Part shown: positions 7,040 to 14,327 of the stretch, one piece after another
How the letters are laid out: each line of letters starts with the position of its first letter
Position numbering within the stretch: position 1 is the first letter of the stretch
From: Bradyrhizobium sp. CCH5-F6
GTDB lineage: Bacteria; Pseudomonadota; Alphaproteobacteria; Rhizobiales; Xanthobacteraceae
Assembly (NCBI RefSeq): GCF_001556045.1
Contig: NZ_LSIC01000027.1
Coordinates: 1-15,332, forward strand
DNA: 15,332 bases
Reading direction: 5' to 3'
Position numbers and translations under genes: made by a program
The notes under the pieces: generated by a model
The model's input: the letters and a program-made list of their open reading frames with translations, nothing else
What the model was told of the DNA's origin: nothing
Database searches by the model: none

Positions 7040-8653
7040 TCAGATATCGTGCGCGTCGCGCAGCGCGCGGGCCGCCTTTTCCCCGATGATGACGCACGGC
7101 GCCATCGTGTTCCCGGTGGTGATCCGCGGCATCACCGAGCCGTCGGCGATGCGGAGACCGTCGATGCCGTACACCTTGAGCTTGCTGTCGACCACGGACA
7201 TCGCATCGCGTCCCATCTTCGCGGAGCATGTTTGGTGCCAGTAGGTCACCGCCGAGTCGCGTACGAAGCGTTCCATCTCGGCGGCGCCGAGAGGACCAGG
7301 CATGCTCTCGCGCGCCACCAGGGGCTCGAAGGCGCGGGTATTGCCGAGCGCCCGGCAAACTTCGACGCAGGCCATCGCGGTCTTCACATCGTCGGGATGC
7401 GACAGCATGTTGGCTTCGATCCGCGGCGTTGCCAGCGGCTCCGCGTTTCGGAGACTGACCCTGCCTCGGCTCTTCGGCAAAGCGAGGCCGGCGAACATCG
7501 TCCAGCCGTGGGCGGGCGCCCGGCCTGCCGTCTCGGGGCTCGGCACCGGGAATTCGACCTGGCAGAACAGCAGGTTGGGAGTCTTGAGCGCGCGATCGGA
7601 TTTCCAGTACAGCGTCGCCCCGTTGCCGGTGTTGCGCGGTGTGATCGGCTCGCGGTACTCCCAAATGCATCCGAACGACACGTGATCCTGGAGGTTCTGG
7701 CCGACACCGGGCAGGTGCTGGACCACGGGAATGCCAAGCGGTCGAAGTTCTGCCTCGTCGCCGATGCCGGAACGCATCAGCACGGACGGCGTCTGGATCG
7801 CTCCGAGCGCGAGTACGACCTCCCGGGCCGCGTGGATCCGCAGCAGCCGGCCGTGACGTACAGCCTCGACGCCGACAGCCCTCCCGTGCTCGAGCAGGAT
7901 GCGGGAGACCTGCGTACCGGTCAGCAGCGTGAGATTCGGCCGGTCGAGAAATGGATAAGTATAGGCGCGGAAAATGGAGTTGCGCCTGCCATTACGGACA
8001 AGAATGTCTGTGATGGCGCAGCCGCCTTCGCTTTCCATCATTTCACCGTTGGGGCTTTCGAAGGTCGGAATGCCGATCTCCTTCGCGGCGCCGAGCATAG
8101 CCAATGCGGCTGGGCCGGGATCGGGTGACGGCTGCACGAAGACGGGGCCGCCGGTGCCGCGATGACGCGCGTCCGGTGGGCCTTGCCAGTCCTCAATCTC
8201 CCGGAAAATCTTCGAGACTGCGTCATAACCCCAGGATTGATCGCCCGCTTCTTCGGCGAAAAAATCCCAGTCGCTGCGGTGACCGCGCGCCCACAGCATC
8301 ACGTTGATGCTTGACCCGCCGCCGAGAACTTTGCCCATCGACATCGGAAGCGCGCGCCCGTTCAGGTGCGGGTTGGGTTCCGCGACAAAACCCCAGTCGG
8401 TCGCACTGCCGAGGTTTCCCGGCCATGCCGACGGCTCCATGATGGTCGGCACCTCGTCGCTCCCTCCGGCTTCGATCAGCAGGACTGTCACCGACGGGTT
8501 TTCAGCAAGGCGCCGAGCGACGACGGAGCCGGAGCTGCCGGCGCCGCAAACAATGAAATCGTAGGTGGCGCGAGGATCGTCGCCGAGCCGGCGCTGATTG
8601 GCCGCAACGCGTTCAGCAAACTCCGGAAGATCGGAGGGCAGAAGGTCACTCAT
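7040..8653 (-). CDS. GMC family FAD-dependent oxidoreductase (choline/alcohol dehydrogenase-like)
   Basis: A 537-residue flavoprotein, the usual length for bacterial GMC enzymes. The FAD-binding Rossmann motif GAGSSGSVVARRLAE is at 37-51, with the ribose-binding acidic residue in LLIEAGG (58-64). GMC signature regions are GKVLGGGSSINVMLWARG (107-124) and GAIQTPSVLMRSGIG (284-298). The C-terminal catalytic region has YWHQTCSAKMG with candidate base His473, and PRITTGNTMAP with Asn515, the expected His/Asn pair. Such enzymes oxidise primary alcohols, choline-like compounds or polyols; the substrate is not evident. The ATG at 8653 has GGAG seven bases upstream and gives a family-typical N-terminus. 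The open frame to 9199 is low-complexity and I excluded it. The gene is divergent from the HTH-GAF regulator. Confidence 0.92.
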   Translation of the reverse strand: MSDLLPSDLPEFAERVAANQRRLGDDPRATYDFIVCGAGSSGSVVARRLAENPSVTVLLIEAGGSDEVPTIMEPSAWPGNLGSATDWGFVAEPNPHLNGRALPMSMGKVLGGGSSINVMLWARGHRSDWDFFAEEAGDQSWGYDAVSKIFREIEDWQGPPDARHRGTGGPVFVQPSPDPGPAALAMLGAAKEIGIPTFESPNGEMMESEGGCAITDILVRNGRRNSIFRAYTYPFLDRPNLTLLTGTQVSRILLEHGRAVGVEAVRHGRLLRIHAAREVVLALGAIQTPSVLMRSGIGDEAELRPLGIPVVQHLPGVGQNLQDHVSFGCIWEYREPITPRNTGNGATLYWKSDRALKTPNLLFCQVEFPVPSPETAGRAPAHGWTMFAGLALPKSRGRVSLRNAEPLATPRIEANMLSHPDDVKTAMACVEVCRALGNTRAFEPLVARESMPGPLGAAEMERFVRDSAVTYWHQTCSAKMGRDAMSVVDSKLKVYGIDGLRIADGSVMPRITTGNTMAPCVIIGEKAARALRDAHDI

Positions 8654-8691
8654 GGGATGCTCCAGGCAAGTGGGCGGTGGGGTGAAAGCAA

Positions 8692-8709
8692 GGCTTCCAG
8701 ATGGAAGCC
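8692..8709 (-). other. Hairpin in the 5' leader of the GMC gene
   Basis: GGCTTCC (8692-8698) and GGAAGCC (8703-8709) form a perfect 7-bp stem with a 4-nt loop, 38 bases before the GMC ATG. On the minus strand it is followed by a short pyrimidine-rich stretch. It could be a leader attenuator or an mRNA-stability element, or part of a protein-binding palindrome. Confidence 0.35.
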
Positions 8710-8940
8710 GGTGGGGGGAATGAAGCGCCGACGGAAGGCTGAGATCGGCAAGCGACATCACGGACAGCGTCGTTGTCGCTCTGTGGGTTTCGTGGGTTGC
8801 CTGGCCGATGCGGGGCTCTTCTTGGGCATCGACGACTGCAGGGCTTGGCCAGGAGGGCTCGGACTTGGGCTCGGACTTGGGCGCGGTCGGAACGGGTGGC
8901 CTTTGGCAGTTCGGATCAGCCATGCAGCGCGCAGCAAGCC

Positions 8941-8986
8941 TATCAGATTTAGCAAATCTATCATAATCATCAGATTTATCAAAATA
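8941..8986. promoter_or_regulatory. AT-rich candidate operator/promoter with direct and inverted repeats
   Basis: In strongly G+C-rich surroundings this block is almost all A and T. ATCAGATTTAGCAAA (8942-8956) recurs 27 bp later as ATCAGATTTATCAAA (8969-8983), 14 of 15 identical. The hexamers also make palindromes: AGATTT (8945-8950) with AAATCT (8954-8959), and AAATCT with AGATTT (8972-8977). A TATCATAAT stretch at 8959-8967 could serve as a -10 region. The block lies 55-100 bp before the regulator ATG, so it is a good candidate for autoregulation, and may also control the divergent GMC gene. Confidence 0.5.
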
Positions 8987-9040
8987 GGAGCTGCCGCCCC
9001 TTGTCAACCGAAGGGGGAGCACGACATTGTGAGGTCTGGG

Positions 9041-10282
9041 ATGAGCCGGCCGGCGCGGTCGGGGGCAAAGATGGATGGTATGGCCAAGGAAATTCTGACG
9101 ACGGCGGAGGCTGCCAAGATACTGGGCGTCTCGATCCGCACGGCTCAGCTTCTGATCGAAGGCGGATCCATCCCTTCCTGGAAAACCCCGGGAGGCCATC
9201 GCCGCGTCTACCGCCGCGACGTTCTCGCCGTGATATCTGGCCCCGACGACCCGCCGATGTTTGCTTCCGCGCGGGTGATCGTCATTGCGCGCCCGGAACG
9301 CATCGCCGACTACGAAGCGGCTCTGGCGAAGGTGAATTACTGTGTCGTCGAGAGTTACACCGACATCTACGCGGCACTGCTTGCGATCGGCGCTCGGCTG
9401 CCGGCGGCGATCGTGATCGAAAGTGAGCCATCGGACGCCAGCAAATTGGCCGTGCTGGAAAGCCTGCGCTCCGATCCAGCGCTCGGGCGCACCCGGATTC
9501 TGATTGTCGGCCGCTCGGCTGCAGGACGGCAGATCGAAACGGTCGGGCTCGATACCGCGACGACACTCTTCATTGGCGAATTGCCCGAATTACCCCAAGC
9601 GATAGAAATCGCGATTCGGGGCACCGTCGAGTCCCCATTCCCGTTCGGGACGCCGCCTTCTTTTCCCTTCCCGGACAATGAGGGGCAGCGGCTTGTCGCG
9701 CTCGAACGCTCCGGCCTCGTCGACACGCCACCGGAGGATGCTTTTGATCGCTTGACCTGGTTGGCGGCGCGCAGCCTCGACGCTCCCGTCGCACTGCTGA
9801 CGCTGCTCACCCCGACACGACAATGGTTCAAGTCGCGCTACGGGCTCGAGATAGTCGACACGCCGCGCAGCTGGGCGTTCTGCAATTACACCATTCTGCA
9901 CAGGGATATCATGGTCGCCGAGAACCTCGCGACCGACCCGCGCTTCGCGGAAAATCCGGCTGTGACGGGGCAGTTGGGGTTTCGGTTCTATGCCGGCTGC
10001 CCGGTGGTCGACCCCGACGGCTTCACGCTGGGTTCACTCTGCGTGATCGACACCCGGCCGCGCACGTTGGACGAGACCCAAAAGCAGATTCTTTCCAATC
10101 TCGCCGCGCTCGCCTCGGACGAGATCAAGCTGCGCGCCACGGACCGCCAATTGCGCTGGACGATCGAGCACGGATCCGCAAAAAAAGGCGCGGCAGCAAC
10201 TTCAACCCGGCCCACCGTCGAACGCGTCGCGGAGCATCAGCAGAGCACCGCGAGATCGAAGGCGGGTATCACACAGCGCTGA
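9041..10282 (+). CDS. Excisionase/MerR-like HTH, pseudo-receiver and GAF domain regulator
   Basis: A 413-residue cytoplasmic protein of three parts. Residues 17-65 form a helix-turn-helix of the excisionase/MerR type (LTTAEAAKILGVSIRTAQ, then WKTPGGHRRVYRRD). Residues about 76-193 resemble a receiver fold (VIVIARPERIADYEAAL, then TRILIVGRSAAGR), but the acidic pair and the Lys are missing and Glu127 stands where the phospho-Asp would be. Residues about 216-365 are a GAF domain (ALERSGLVDTPPEDAFDRL, RFYAGCPVV, GSLCVIDTRP). It probably binds DNA and responds to a small molecule or redox state; the ligand is unknown. The ATG at 9041 has GAGG six bases upstream; ATGs at 9071 and 9080 are alternatives. 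The frame upstream to 8366 is antisense to GMC. It ends flush against sdhB. Confidence 0.82.
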   Translation: MSRPARSGAKMDGMAKEILTTAEAAKILGVSIRTAQLLIEGGSIPSWKTPGGHRRVYRRDVLAVISGPDDPPMFASARVIVIARPERIADYEAALAKVNYCVVESYTDIYAALLAIGARLPAAIVIESEPSDASKLAVLESLRSDPALGRTRILIVGRSAAGRQIETVGLDTATTLFIGELPELPQAIEIAIRGTVESPFPFGTPPSFPFPDNEGQRLVALERSGLVDTPPEDAFDRLTWLAARSLDAPVALLTLLTPTRQWFKSRYGLEIVDTPRSWAFCNYTILHRDIMVAENLATDPRFAENPAVTGQLGFRFYAGCPVVDPDGFTLGSLCVIDTRPRTLDETQKQILSNLAALASDEIKLRATDRQLRWTIEHGSAKKGAAATSTRPTVERVAEHQQSTARSKAGITQR

Positions 10283-11065
10283 TCAGATCTGGCGCTCGAC
10301 CATCTTGAGCTTGAGCTCGGCGATGGCTTCCGCCGGGTTCAACCCCTTCGGGCACGCCTTGGCGCAGTTCATGATGGTGTGGCAGCGGTAGAGGCGGAAC
10401 GGATCCTCGAGATTGTCGAGCCGCTCGCCGGTCGCTTCGTCGCGGGAATCGGAGACCCAGCGATTGGCCTGGAGCAGCGCGGCGGGGCCGAGATAGCGCT
10501 CGCTGTTCCACCAATAGCTCGGGCACGAGGTCGAGCAGCAGGCGCACAGGATGCACTCGTAGAGGCCGTCGAGCTTCTCGCGGTCCTGGTGGCTCTGGCG
10601 CCACTCCTTCTGCGGCGTCGGTGACGTCGTCTTCAGCCACGGCTCGACCGAGGCGTACTGGGCGTAGAAATTGGTGAGGTCGGGAACGAGGTCCTTCACC
10701 ACCGGCTGGTGCGGCAGCGGGTTGATCTTGACCGCGCCGTCCTTCACGTCGTGCATCGAGCGGGTGCAGGCGAGCGTGTTCTGGCCGTCGATGTTCATGG
10801 CGCAGGAGCCGCAGACGCCTTCGCAGCAGGAGCGGCGAAAGGTCAGCGACGGGTCGATGTGGTTCTTGATCCAGATCAGGCCGTCCAGCACCATCGGACC
10901 GCAATCGTTGGTGTCGACGTAATAGGTATCGACGCTCGGATTCTTGCCGTCGTCGGGATTCCAGCGATAGACCTTGAACTCGCGGAGCTCGGTCGCGCCC
11001 GCAGGCTTCGGCCAGGTCTTGCCACCGGTGATCTTGGAGTTCTTCGGAAGTGCGAATTCAACCAT
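10283..11065 (-). CDS. sdhB: Succinate dehydrogenase iron-sulfur subunit
   Basis: The 260-residue SdhB passes electrons from the SdhA flavin to quinone in complex II, on the cytoplasmic face of the membrane. The N-terminal ferredoxin domain binds [2Fe-2S] through Cys80, Cys85, Cys88 and Cys100 ([17 protein letters not shown]). The C-terminal domain has the [11 protein letters not shown] motif. Cys171, Cys174, Cys177 and Cys238 fit the [4Fe-4S] cluster; Cys181, Cys228 and Cys234 fit the [3Fe-4S] cluster. All ligands are present. It is the last gene of the sdhCDAB operon but is separated from sdhA by 101 bp containing a cloverleaf-forming repeat. Its stop codon abuts that of the convergent HTH-GAF regulator with no bases between, so no terminator fits between the two genes. 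Confidence 0.98.
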   Translation of the reverse strand: MVEFALPKNSKITGGKTWPKPAGATELREFKVYRWNPDDGKNPSVDTYYVDTNDCGPMVLDGLIWIKNHIDPSLTFRRSCCEGVCGSCAMNIDGQNTLACTRSMHDVKDGAVKINPLPHQPVVKDLVPDLTNFYAQYASVEPWLKTTSPTPQKEWRQSHQDREKLDGLYECILCACCSTSCPSYWWNSERYLGPAALLQANRWVSDSRDEATGERLDNLEDPFRLYRCHTIMNCAKACPKGLNPAEAIAELKLKMVERQI

Positions 11066-11087
11066 AAGTCCTGCCTCTGGTTTCTTC

Positions 11088-11158
11088 CGTCATGCGCGGG
11101 CTTGACCCGCGCATCCATCCTTGAGGGATGGATTGCCGGGTCAAGCCCGGCAATGACG
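11088..11158. repeat. 71-bp cloverleaf-forming palindromic repeat between sdhA and sdhB
   Basis: The ends CGTCAT (11088-11093) and ATGACG (11153-11158) pair perfectly and enclose three perfect hairpins. These are GCGCGGG/CCCGCGC (11094-11100 with 11106-11112), ATCCATCC/GGATGGAT (11113-11120 with 11126-11133) and TTGCCGGG/CCCGGCAA (11133-11140 with 11146-11153). The hairpins are packed end to end, so the whole element can form a four-way junction. I recall this kind of sequence as dispersed in Bradyrhizobium genomes. Inside the sdh transcript it could stabilise the upstream mRNA or reduce read-through into sdhB. Confidence 0.75.
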
Positions 11159-11166
11159 AGCAATGA

Positions 11167-13002
11167 TCAGTACACGCGCGCCTTGGGCGGGATGTACTGC
11201 ACGTCGTTGGTCATGGTGTAGTTGTGAACCGGGCGATACTCGATCCTGACCTTGCCGGCATCGTCGAGCCAGGCCAGCGTGTGCTTCATCCAGTTCTTGT
11301 CGTCGCGCTCGGAGAAGTCTTCGCGGGCGTGGGCGCCGCGGCTCTCGGTGCGGTTGGCGGCCGAGTTCATCGTCACCACCGCCTGCGAGATCAGATTGTC
11401 GAATTCGAGCGTCTCGACGAGGTCCGAATTCCACACCAGCGAGCGGTCGGACACGGCGATGTCGGTGATGCCGCTGTGGACCTTCGCGATCAGGTTCTGG
11501 CCTTCGCTCAGCACTTCGCCGGTGCGGAACACCGCGCAATTGGTCTGCATCACGTTCTGCATGCCTTCGCGGAGCTTCGCGGTGGGCGTGCCGCCCGAGG
11601 CGTAGCGGAAATGGTCGAGGCGGCCGAGCGCCATCTCGGCCGAGTTCGCCGGCAGCTCCGGCTGCTTGCCGTTGGGCGTCAGCTTCTCGGCGAGGCGGAG
11701 CGCCGCGGCGCGGCCGAACACGACGAGGTCGATCAGCGAGTTGGAGCCGAGGCGGTTGGCGCCGTGCACGGAGACGCAGGCGGCTTCGCCGATCGCCATC
11801 AGGCCGGGGATCACCGCGTTGTCGTCGCCGTCCTTCTTGGTCAGCACCTCGCCGTGATAGTTCGTGGGAATGCCGCCCATGTTGTAATGCACCGTCGGCA
11901 CGATCGGGATCGGCTCGCGCGTCACGTCGACATTGGCGAAGATTCTTGCCGATTCCGAGATGCCCGGCAGGCGCTCGGCGAGCACGGCGGGATCGAGATG
12001 GTCGAGGTGCAGGAAGATGTGGTCCTTCTTCTTGCCGACGCCGCGTCCCTCGCGGATCTCGATGGTCATCGCGCGCGAGACGACGTCGCGCGAGGCGAGG
12101 TCCTTCGCCGAAGGCGCATAGCGCTCCATGAAACGCTCGCCCTCGGAGTTGACGAGATAGCCGCCTTCGCCGCGGGCGCCTTCGGTGACGAGGCAGCCCG
12201 AGCCGTAGATGCCGGTCGGATGGAACTGGACGAATTCCATGTCCTGCAGCGGCAGGCCGGCACGCAGCACCATGCCGCCGCCGTCGCCGGTGCAGGTGTG
12301 CGCCGAGGTGCAGGAGGCGTAGGCGCGGCCATAGCCGCCGGTCGCGAGGATCACGGTCTGGGCGCGGAAGCGGTGCAGCGTACCGTCGTCGAGCTTGAGC
12401 GCGATGACGCCGCGGCAGGTGCCCTGGTCGTCCATGATCAGGTCGATGGCGAAGAACTCGATGAAGAACTCGGCCGCGTGGCGCAGCGACTGGCCGTACA
12501 TCGTGTGCAGCATCGCGTGGCCGGTGCGGTCGGCGGCGGCGCAGGTGCGCTGCGCCTGGCCCTTGCCGTAGTCCATGGTCATGCCGCCGAACGGGCGCTG
12601 GTAGATCTTGCCGTCCTCGGTGCGCGAGAACGGAACGCCCCAATGCTCGAGCTCGTAGACCGCGTCGGGCGCGTTGCGCACCATGTATTCGATCGCGTCC
12701 TGGTCGCCGAGCCAGTCCGACCCCTTGACGGTGTCGTACATGTGCCAGCGCCAGTCGTCCTTGTGCATGTTGCCGAGCGAGGCGGAGATGCCGCCCTGCG
12801 CCGCGACGGTGTGCGAGCGGGTCGGAAACACCTTGGTGATGCAGGCGGTGCGCAGGCCCGCCTCGCTGCAGCCGACGACGGCGCGCAAGCCTGCGCCGCC
12901 GGCGCCGACCACGACGACGTCGTAGGTGTGGTCCTCGATCGGGTAGGCTTTGCCGTTGGTGGCGGGAGCGCCGTTGCCCGTGCCATTCGTTGTGGCCGCC
13001 AT
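11167..13002 (-). CDS. sdhA: Succinate dehydrogenase flavoprotein subunit
   Basis: The 611-residue SdhA oxidises succinate to fumarate in the citric acid cycle using covalently bound FAD. The dinucleotide motif [10 protein letters not shown] is at 31-40. His64 in [11 protein letters not shown] is the FAD-attachment histidine. The active-site region [21 protein letters not shown] spans 261-281; ASRDVVSR (303-310) carries the likely catalytic arginine, and [10 protein letters not shown] (371-380) a substrate-binding histidine. [19 protein letters not shown] (413-431) is the classic C-terminal FAD contact. The length is normal for alphaproteobacterial SdhA. An 18-residue Ala/Thr/Asn/Gly-rich N-terminal tail precedes the conserved domain. 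The ATG follows the sdhD stop by three bases, so the two genes are co-transcribed. Confidence 0.98.
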   Translation of the reverse strand: MAATTNGTGNGAPATNGKAYPIEDHTYDVVVVGAGGAGLRAVVGCSEAGLRTACITKVFPTRSHTVAAQGGISASLGNMHKDDWRWHMYDTVKGSDWLGDQDAIEYMVRNAPDAVYELEHWGVPFSRTEDGKIYQRPFGGMTMDYGKGQAQRTCAAADRTGHAMLHTMYGQSLRHAAEFFIEFFAIDLIMDDQGTCRGVIALKLDDGTLHRFRAQTVILATGGYGRAYASCTSAHTCTGDGGGMVLRAGLPLQDMEFVQFHPTGIYGSGCLVTEGARGEGGYLVNSEGERFMERYAPSAKDLASRDVVSRAMTIEIREGRGVGKKKDHIFLHLDHLDPAVLAERLPGISESARIFANVDVTREPIPIVPTVHYNMGGIPTNYHGEVLTKKDGDDNAVIPGLMAIGEAACVSVHGANRLGSNSLIDLVVFGRAAALRLAEKLTPNGKQPELPANSAEMALGRLDHFRYASGGTPTAKLREGMQNVMQTNCAVFRTGEVLSEGQNLIAKVHSGITDIAVSDRSLVWNSDLVETLEFDNLISQAVVTMNSAANRTESRGAHAREDFSERDDKNWMKHTLAWLDDAGKVRIEYRPVHNYTMTNDVQYIPPKARVY

Positions 13003-13005
13003 GGG

Positions 13006-13422
13006 TTACACTCCGGAAGAAAGTTTCAGGATCGCATAGGTCGAGGCGAGCGCGACGGCGATCGAGAAGAAGTTGTTGAGCATGATCGCGGTGAGCTTCA
13101 GCTTCTCGTTATGGACGTAGTCCTCGATCACCACCTGCATCCCGATCTTCATGTGCCAGGCGCTGGCGGCGATGAAGAGCAGGAGGATCACCGCGATCGG
13201 CAGCGAACCGAGGATTTGCGCGGCGCCGGCCTGGTTGCGGCCGAGCAACATCATCACGATCACCAGGACCGGAATCATCAGCAGCGTCATGGCGACGCCG
13301 GTGATGCGCTGGCGCCAGAAATCGGAGGTGCCGGAATGGGCGGCGCCGAGATTGCGCACGCGGCCGAGCGGGGTGCGCATGGAGGGCGGCTTCGGGGAGC
13401 CTTGGGATTCGCTGTAGCTCAT
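13006..13422 (-). CDS. sdhD: Succinate dehydrogenase membrane anchor subunit
   Basis: A 138-residue inner-membrane protein with three predicted transmembrane helices (about 42-61, 73-95 and 111-133). After a Ser/Pro-rich cytoplasmic N-terminus comes the conserved GTSDFWRQRITGVAM. His90 in SAWHMKIGMQVVIEDY fits the heme b ligand (E. coli SdhD His71), and Asp101-Tyr102 match the quinone-site DY pair eleven residues later. With SdhC it anchors SdhAB and forms the ubiquinone site. The ATG at 13422 overlaps the sdhC stop in a 4-bp ATGA, indicating translational coupling. The open frame upstream to 13971 is sdhC DNA in another frame. Confidence 0.95.
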   Translation of the reverse strand: MSYSESQGSPKPPSMRTPLGRVRNLGAAHSGTSDFWRQRITGVAMTLLMIPVLVIVMMLLGRNQAGAAQILGSLPIAVILLLFIAASAWHMKIGMQVVIEDYVHNEKLKLTAIMLNNFFSIAVALASTYAILKLSSGV

Positions 13423-13817
13423 CGTCCGCCTCCGATTGCATAGGCGATGATCCAGACCAGCACCGTCAGAACGATGCCGCCGATCAGCGCGCCCCAGGTC
13501 AGGGCTTCGCGCTCGTTGGGCTTGAAGCCGTAGCCGAGGTCCCACACGAAATGCCGGATGCCGCTCAACATATGGTGCATCAGCGCCCAGGTGTACCCGA
13601 ACACGATCAGGCGGCCGATGATGCTGCCCGTGAAGGCCTGGACATTGGCGTAGGCGGCCGGGCCGGAGGCCGCCGCGATCAGCCACCAGGCGAGCAGCAG
13701 CGTTCCGACGTAAAGAGCGATGCCGGTGGCGCGGTGAACGATGGACAGCGCCATCGTCAGGGTCCAGCGATAGGTTTGGATGTGCGGCGAAAGCGGTCGT
13801 TCGATCCGTGCGGTCAT
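13419..13817 (-). CDS. sdhC: Succinate dehydrogenase cytochrome b556 subunit
   Basis: A 132-residue inner-membrane protein with three predicted helices (about 30-50, 63-83 and 107-127). The N-terminal motif RPLSPHIQTYRW and SIVHRATG (25-32) are the family signature; Ser25 and Arg29 fit the quinone-binding Ser/Arg. His82 in HMLSGIRH matches the heme ligand pattern HxxxGIRH of E. coli His84. Together with SdhD it holds heme b and the ubiquinone site of complex II. It is the first gene of the operon, so the sdh promoter should lie upstream of 13817; the ribosome binding site there is weak (only an AAAG-like stretch). Confidence 0.96.
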   Translation of the reverse strand: MTARIERPLSPHIQTYRWTLTMALSIVHRATGIALYVGTLLLAWWLIAAASGPAAYANVQAFTGSIIGRLIVFGYTWALMHHMLSGIRHFVWDLGYGFKPNEREALTWGALIGGIVLTVLVWIIAYAIGGGR

Positions 13818-14327
13818 GGGCGGCTTTTATGTTTATTGCGGCCCAGCATGGGGCGCGCGGGGATCGCGAAAGGTCGGCTCTATTTACGGAGTCGATCTGG
13901 CCTGCGCAATCACCAAATCGCCATAAATCGAACGTCGGTTCAGCTCTATGGCCTTGATGAAACAAGGCCAATCAGGGTCTTGGTATACCAGACTGTCGGT
14001 CCGCCAAGCAAAATACGAATATTGAATCATTTCTTGCTCGGGGTCGAGGCGCATTGAAATTATTATTGGAACGCCTCTAAGCGAGCCGACTCGCACGTCA
14101 TTAGAGCCAATGAGTTCATGACGCTGGACGCCGCTTCGGGCCGACCCAAATGCCCTCGCCAATTCCGCCATGCGCACCGATTTTCCGTGCGACGGCGGAT
14201 ATGCGCAGCCTGCATCCCACCCAAGACCGTCGGAGCGGCGCGTCGACCCGGCAAGGCAGATCTCCTACAGCTGACCTGCAGCCGAACCCGAGTCGGCGAT
14301 TCGGAGGCGCCGCGGGGGGCAGGCTGG
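13818..14327. other. Long divergent region between sdhC and the TauE/SafE permease, AT-richer in the middle
   Basis: These 510 bp separate divergently transcribed genes. About 13880-14110 is visibly poorer in G+C than its surroundings and contains one possible minus-strand ORF (listed separately) and a perfect 7-bp hairpin GGCCTTG/CAAGGCC (13950-13956 with 13963-13969). The sdh promoter probably lies at or beyond 13818-13883, where AT-rich hexamers (TAAATA, CATAAA) occur on the minus strand. No box could be assigned with confidence. Confidence 0.4.
13884..14177 (-). CDS. Hypothetical small protein with atypical codon use (possible orphan or remnant)
   Basis: A 97-codon ORF starting at GTG 14177 (or ATG 14171, 95 residues) and ending at TAA 13884. 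The product has a balanced composition with aromatic clusters (EMIQYSYFAWRTDSLVY, then DPDWPCFIKAIELNRRSIYG) and no signal peptide or membrane segment. I do not recognise it. It uses codons rare elsewhere in the window (ATA, AGA, CGA, TAT) and has lower G+C, which suggests horizontal transfer or a decaying remnant. A GGAA stretch about eight bases before the GTG is a weak ribosome binding site. It points the same way as sdhC, 66 bp upstream. It could equally be non-coding DNA. Confidence 0.35.
   Translation of the reverse strand: MRMAELARAFGSARSGVQRHELIGSNDVRVGSLRGVPIIISMRLDPEQEMIQYSYFAWRTDSLVYQDPDWPCFIKAIELNRRSIYGDLVIAQARSTP

Larger units (their letters stand above)
8654..9040. promoter_or_regulatory. 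Divergent intergenic region between the GMC oxidoreductase and the HTH-GAF regulator
   Basis: These 387 bp must carry promoters for both divergent genes. Visible structure includes a perfect 7-bp hairpin in the GMC leader (8692-8709), a 12-bp unit CTCGGACTTGGG repeated twice in tandem (8858-8869 and 8870-8881), and an AT-rich block with repeated AGATTT/AAATCT hexamers (8941-8986). Open frames across it on minus are low-complexity, with no ribosome binding site I could recognise. Confidence 0.5.

Noticed and set aside
8858..8881. Two-copy 12-bp tandem repeat as a regulatory array
   Set aside because: Only two copies, G+C-rich, with no further structure around it; slippage is a sufficient explanation.
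8758..8982. 74-residue minus-strand ORF with a hydrophobic start and an SPSPSPSP run
   Set aside because: The run comes from the 12-bp tandem repeat, and the hydrophobic start comes from the AT-rich repeat block. No ribosome binding site was seen.
8366..9040. N-terminal extension of the HTH-GAF regulator
   Set aside because: Antisense to GMC and then intergenic; the HTH domain begins just after 9041, which has its own ribosome binding site.
8654..9199. In-frame N-terminal extension of the GMC gene
   Set aside because: It would give an unusually long enzyme with a low-complexity Ser/Pro/Arg leader overlapping the regulator. The ATG at 8653 has a good ribosome binding site and a typical N-terminus.
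11224..13443. 739-codon plus-strand open frame
   Set aside because: Antisense to sdhA and sdhD; a His/Val/Arg-rich shadow of strongly conserved genes.
13950..13969. GGCCTTG/CAAGGCC hairpin read as a terminator
   Set aside because: No T-run follows on either strand and it lies inside a possible ORF, so a terminator call is not supported.
14118..14327. N-terminal extension of the TauE/SafE permease
   Set aside because: It adds about 70 Arg/Cys-rich residues before the first helix, unlike family members, and overlaps the possible orphan ORF.
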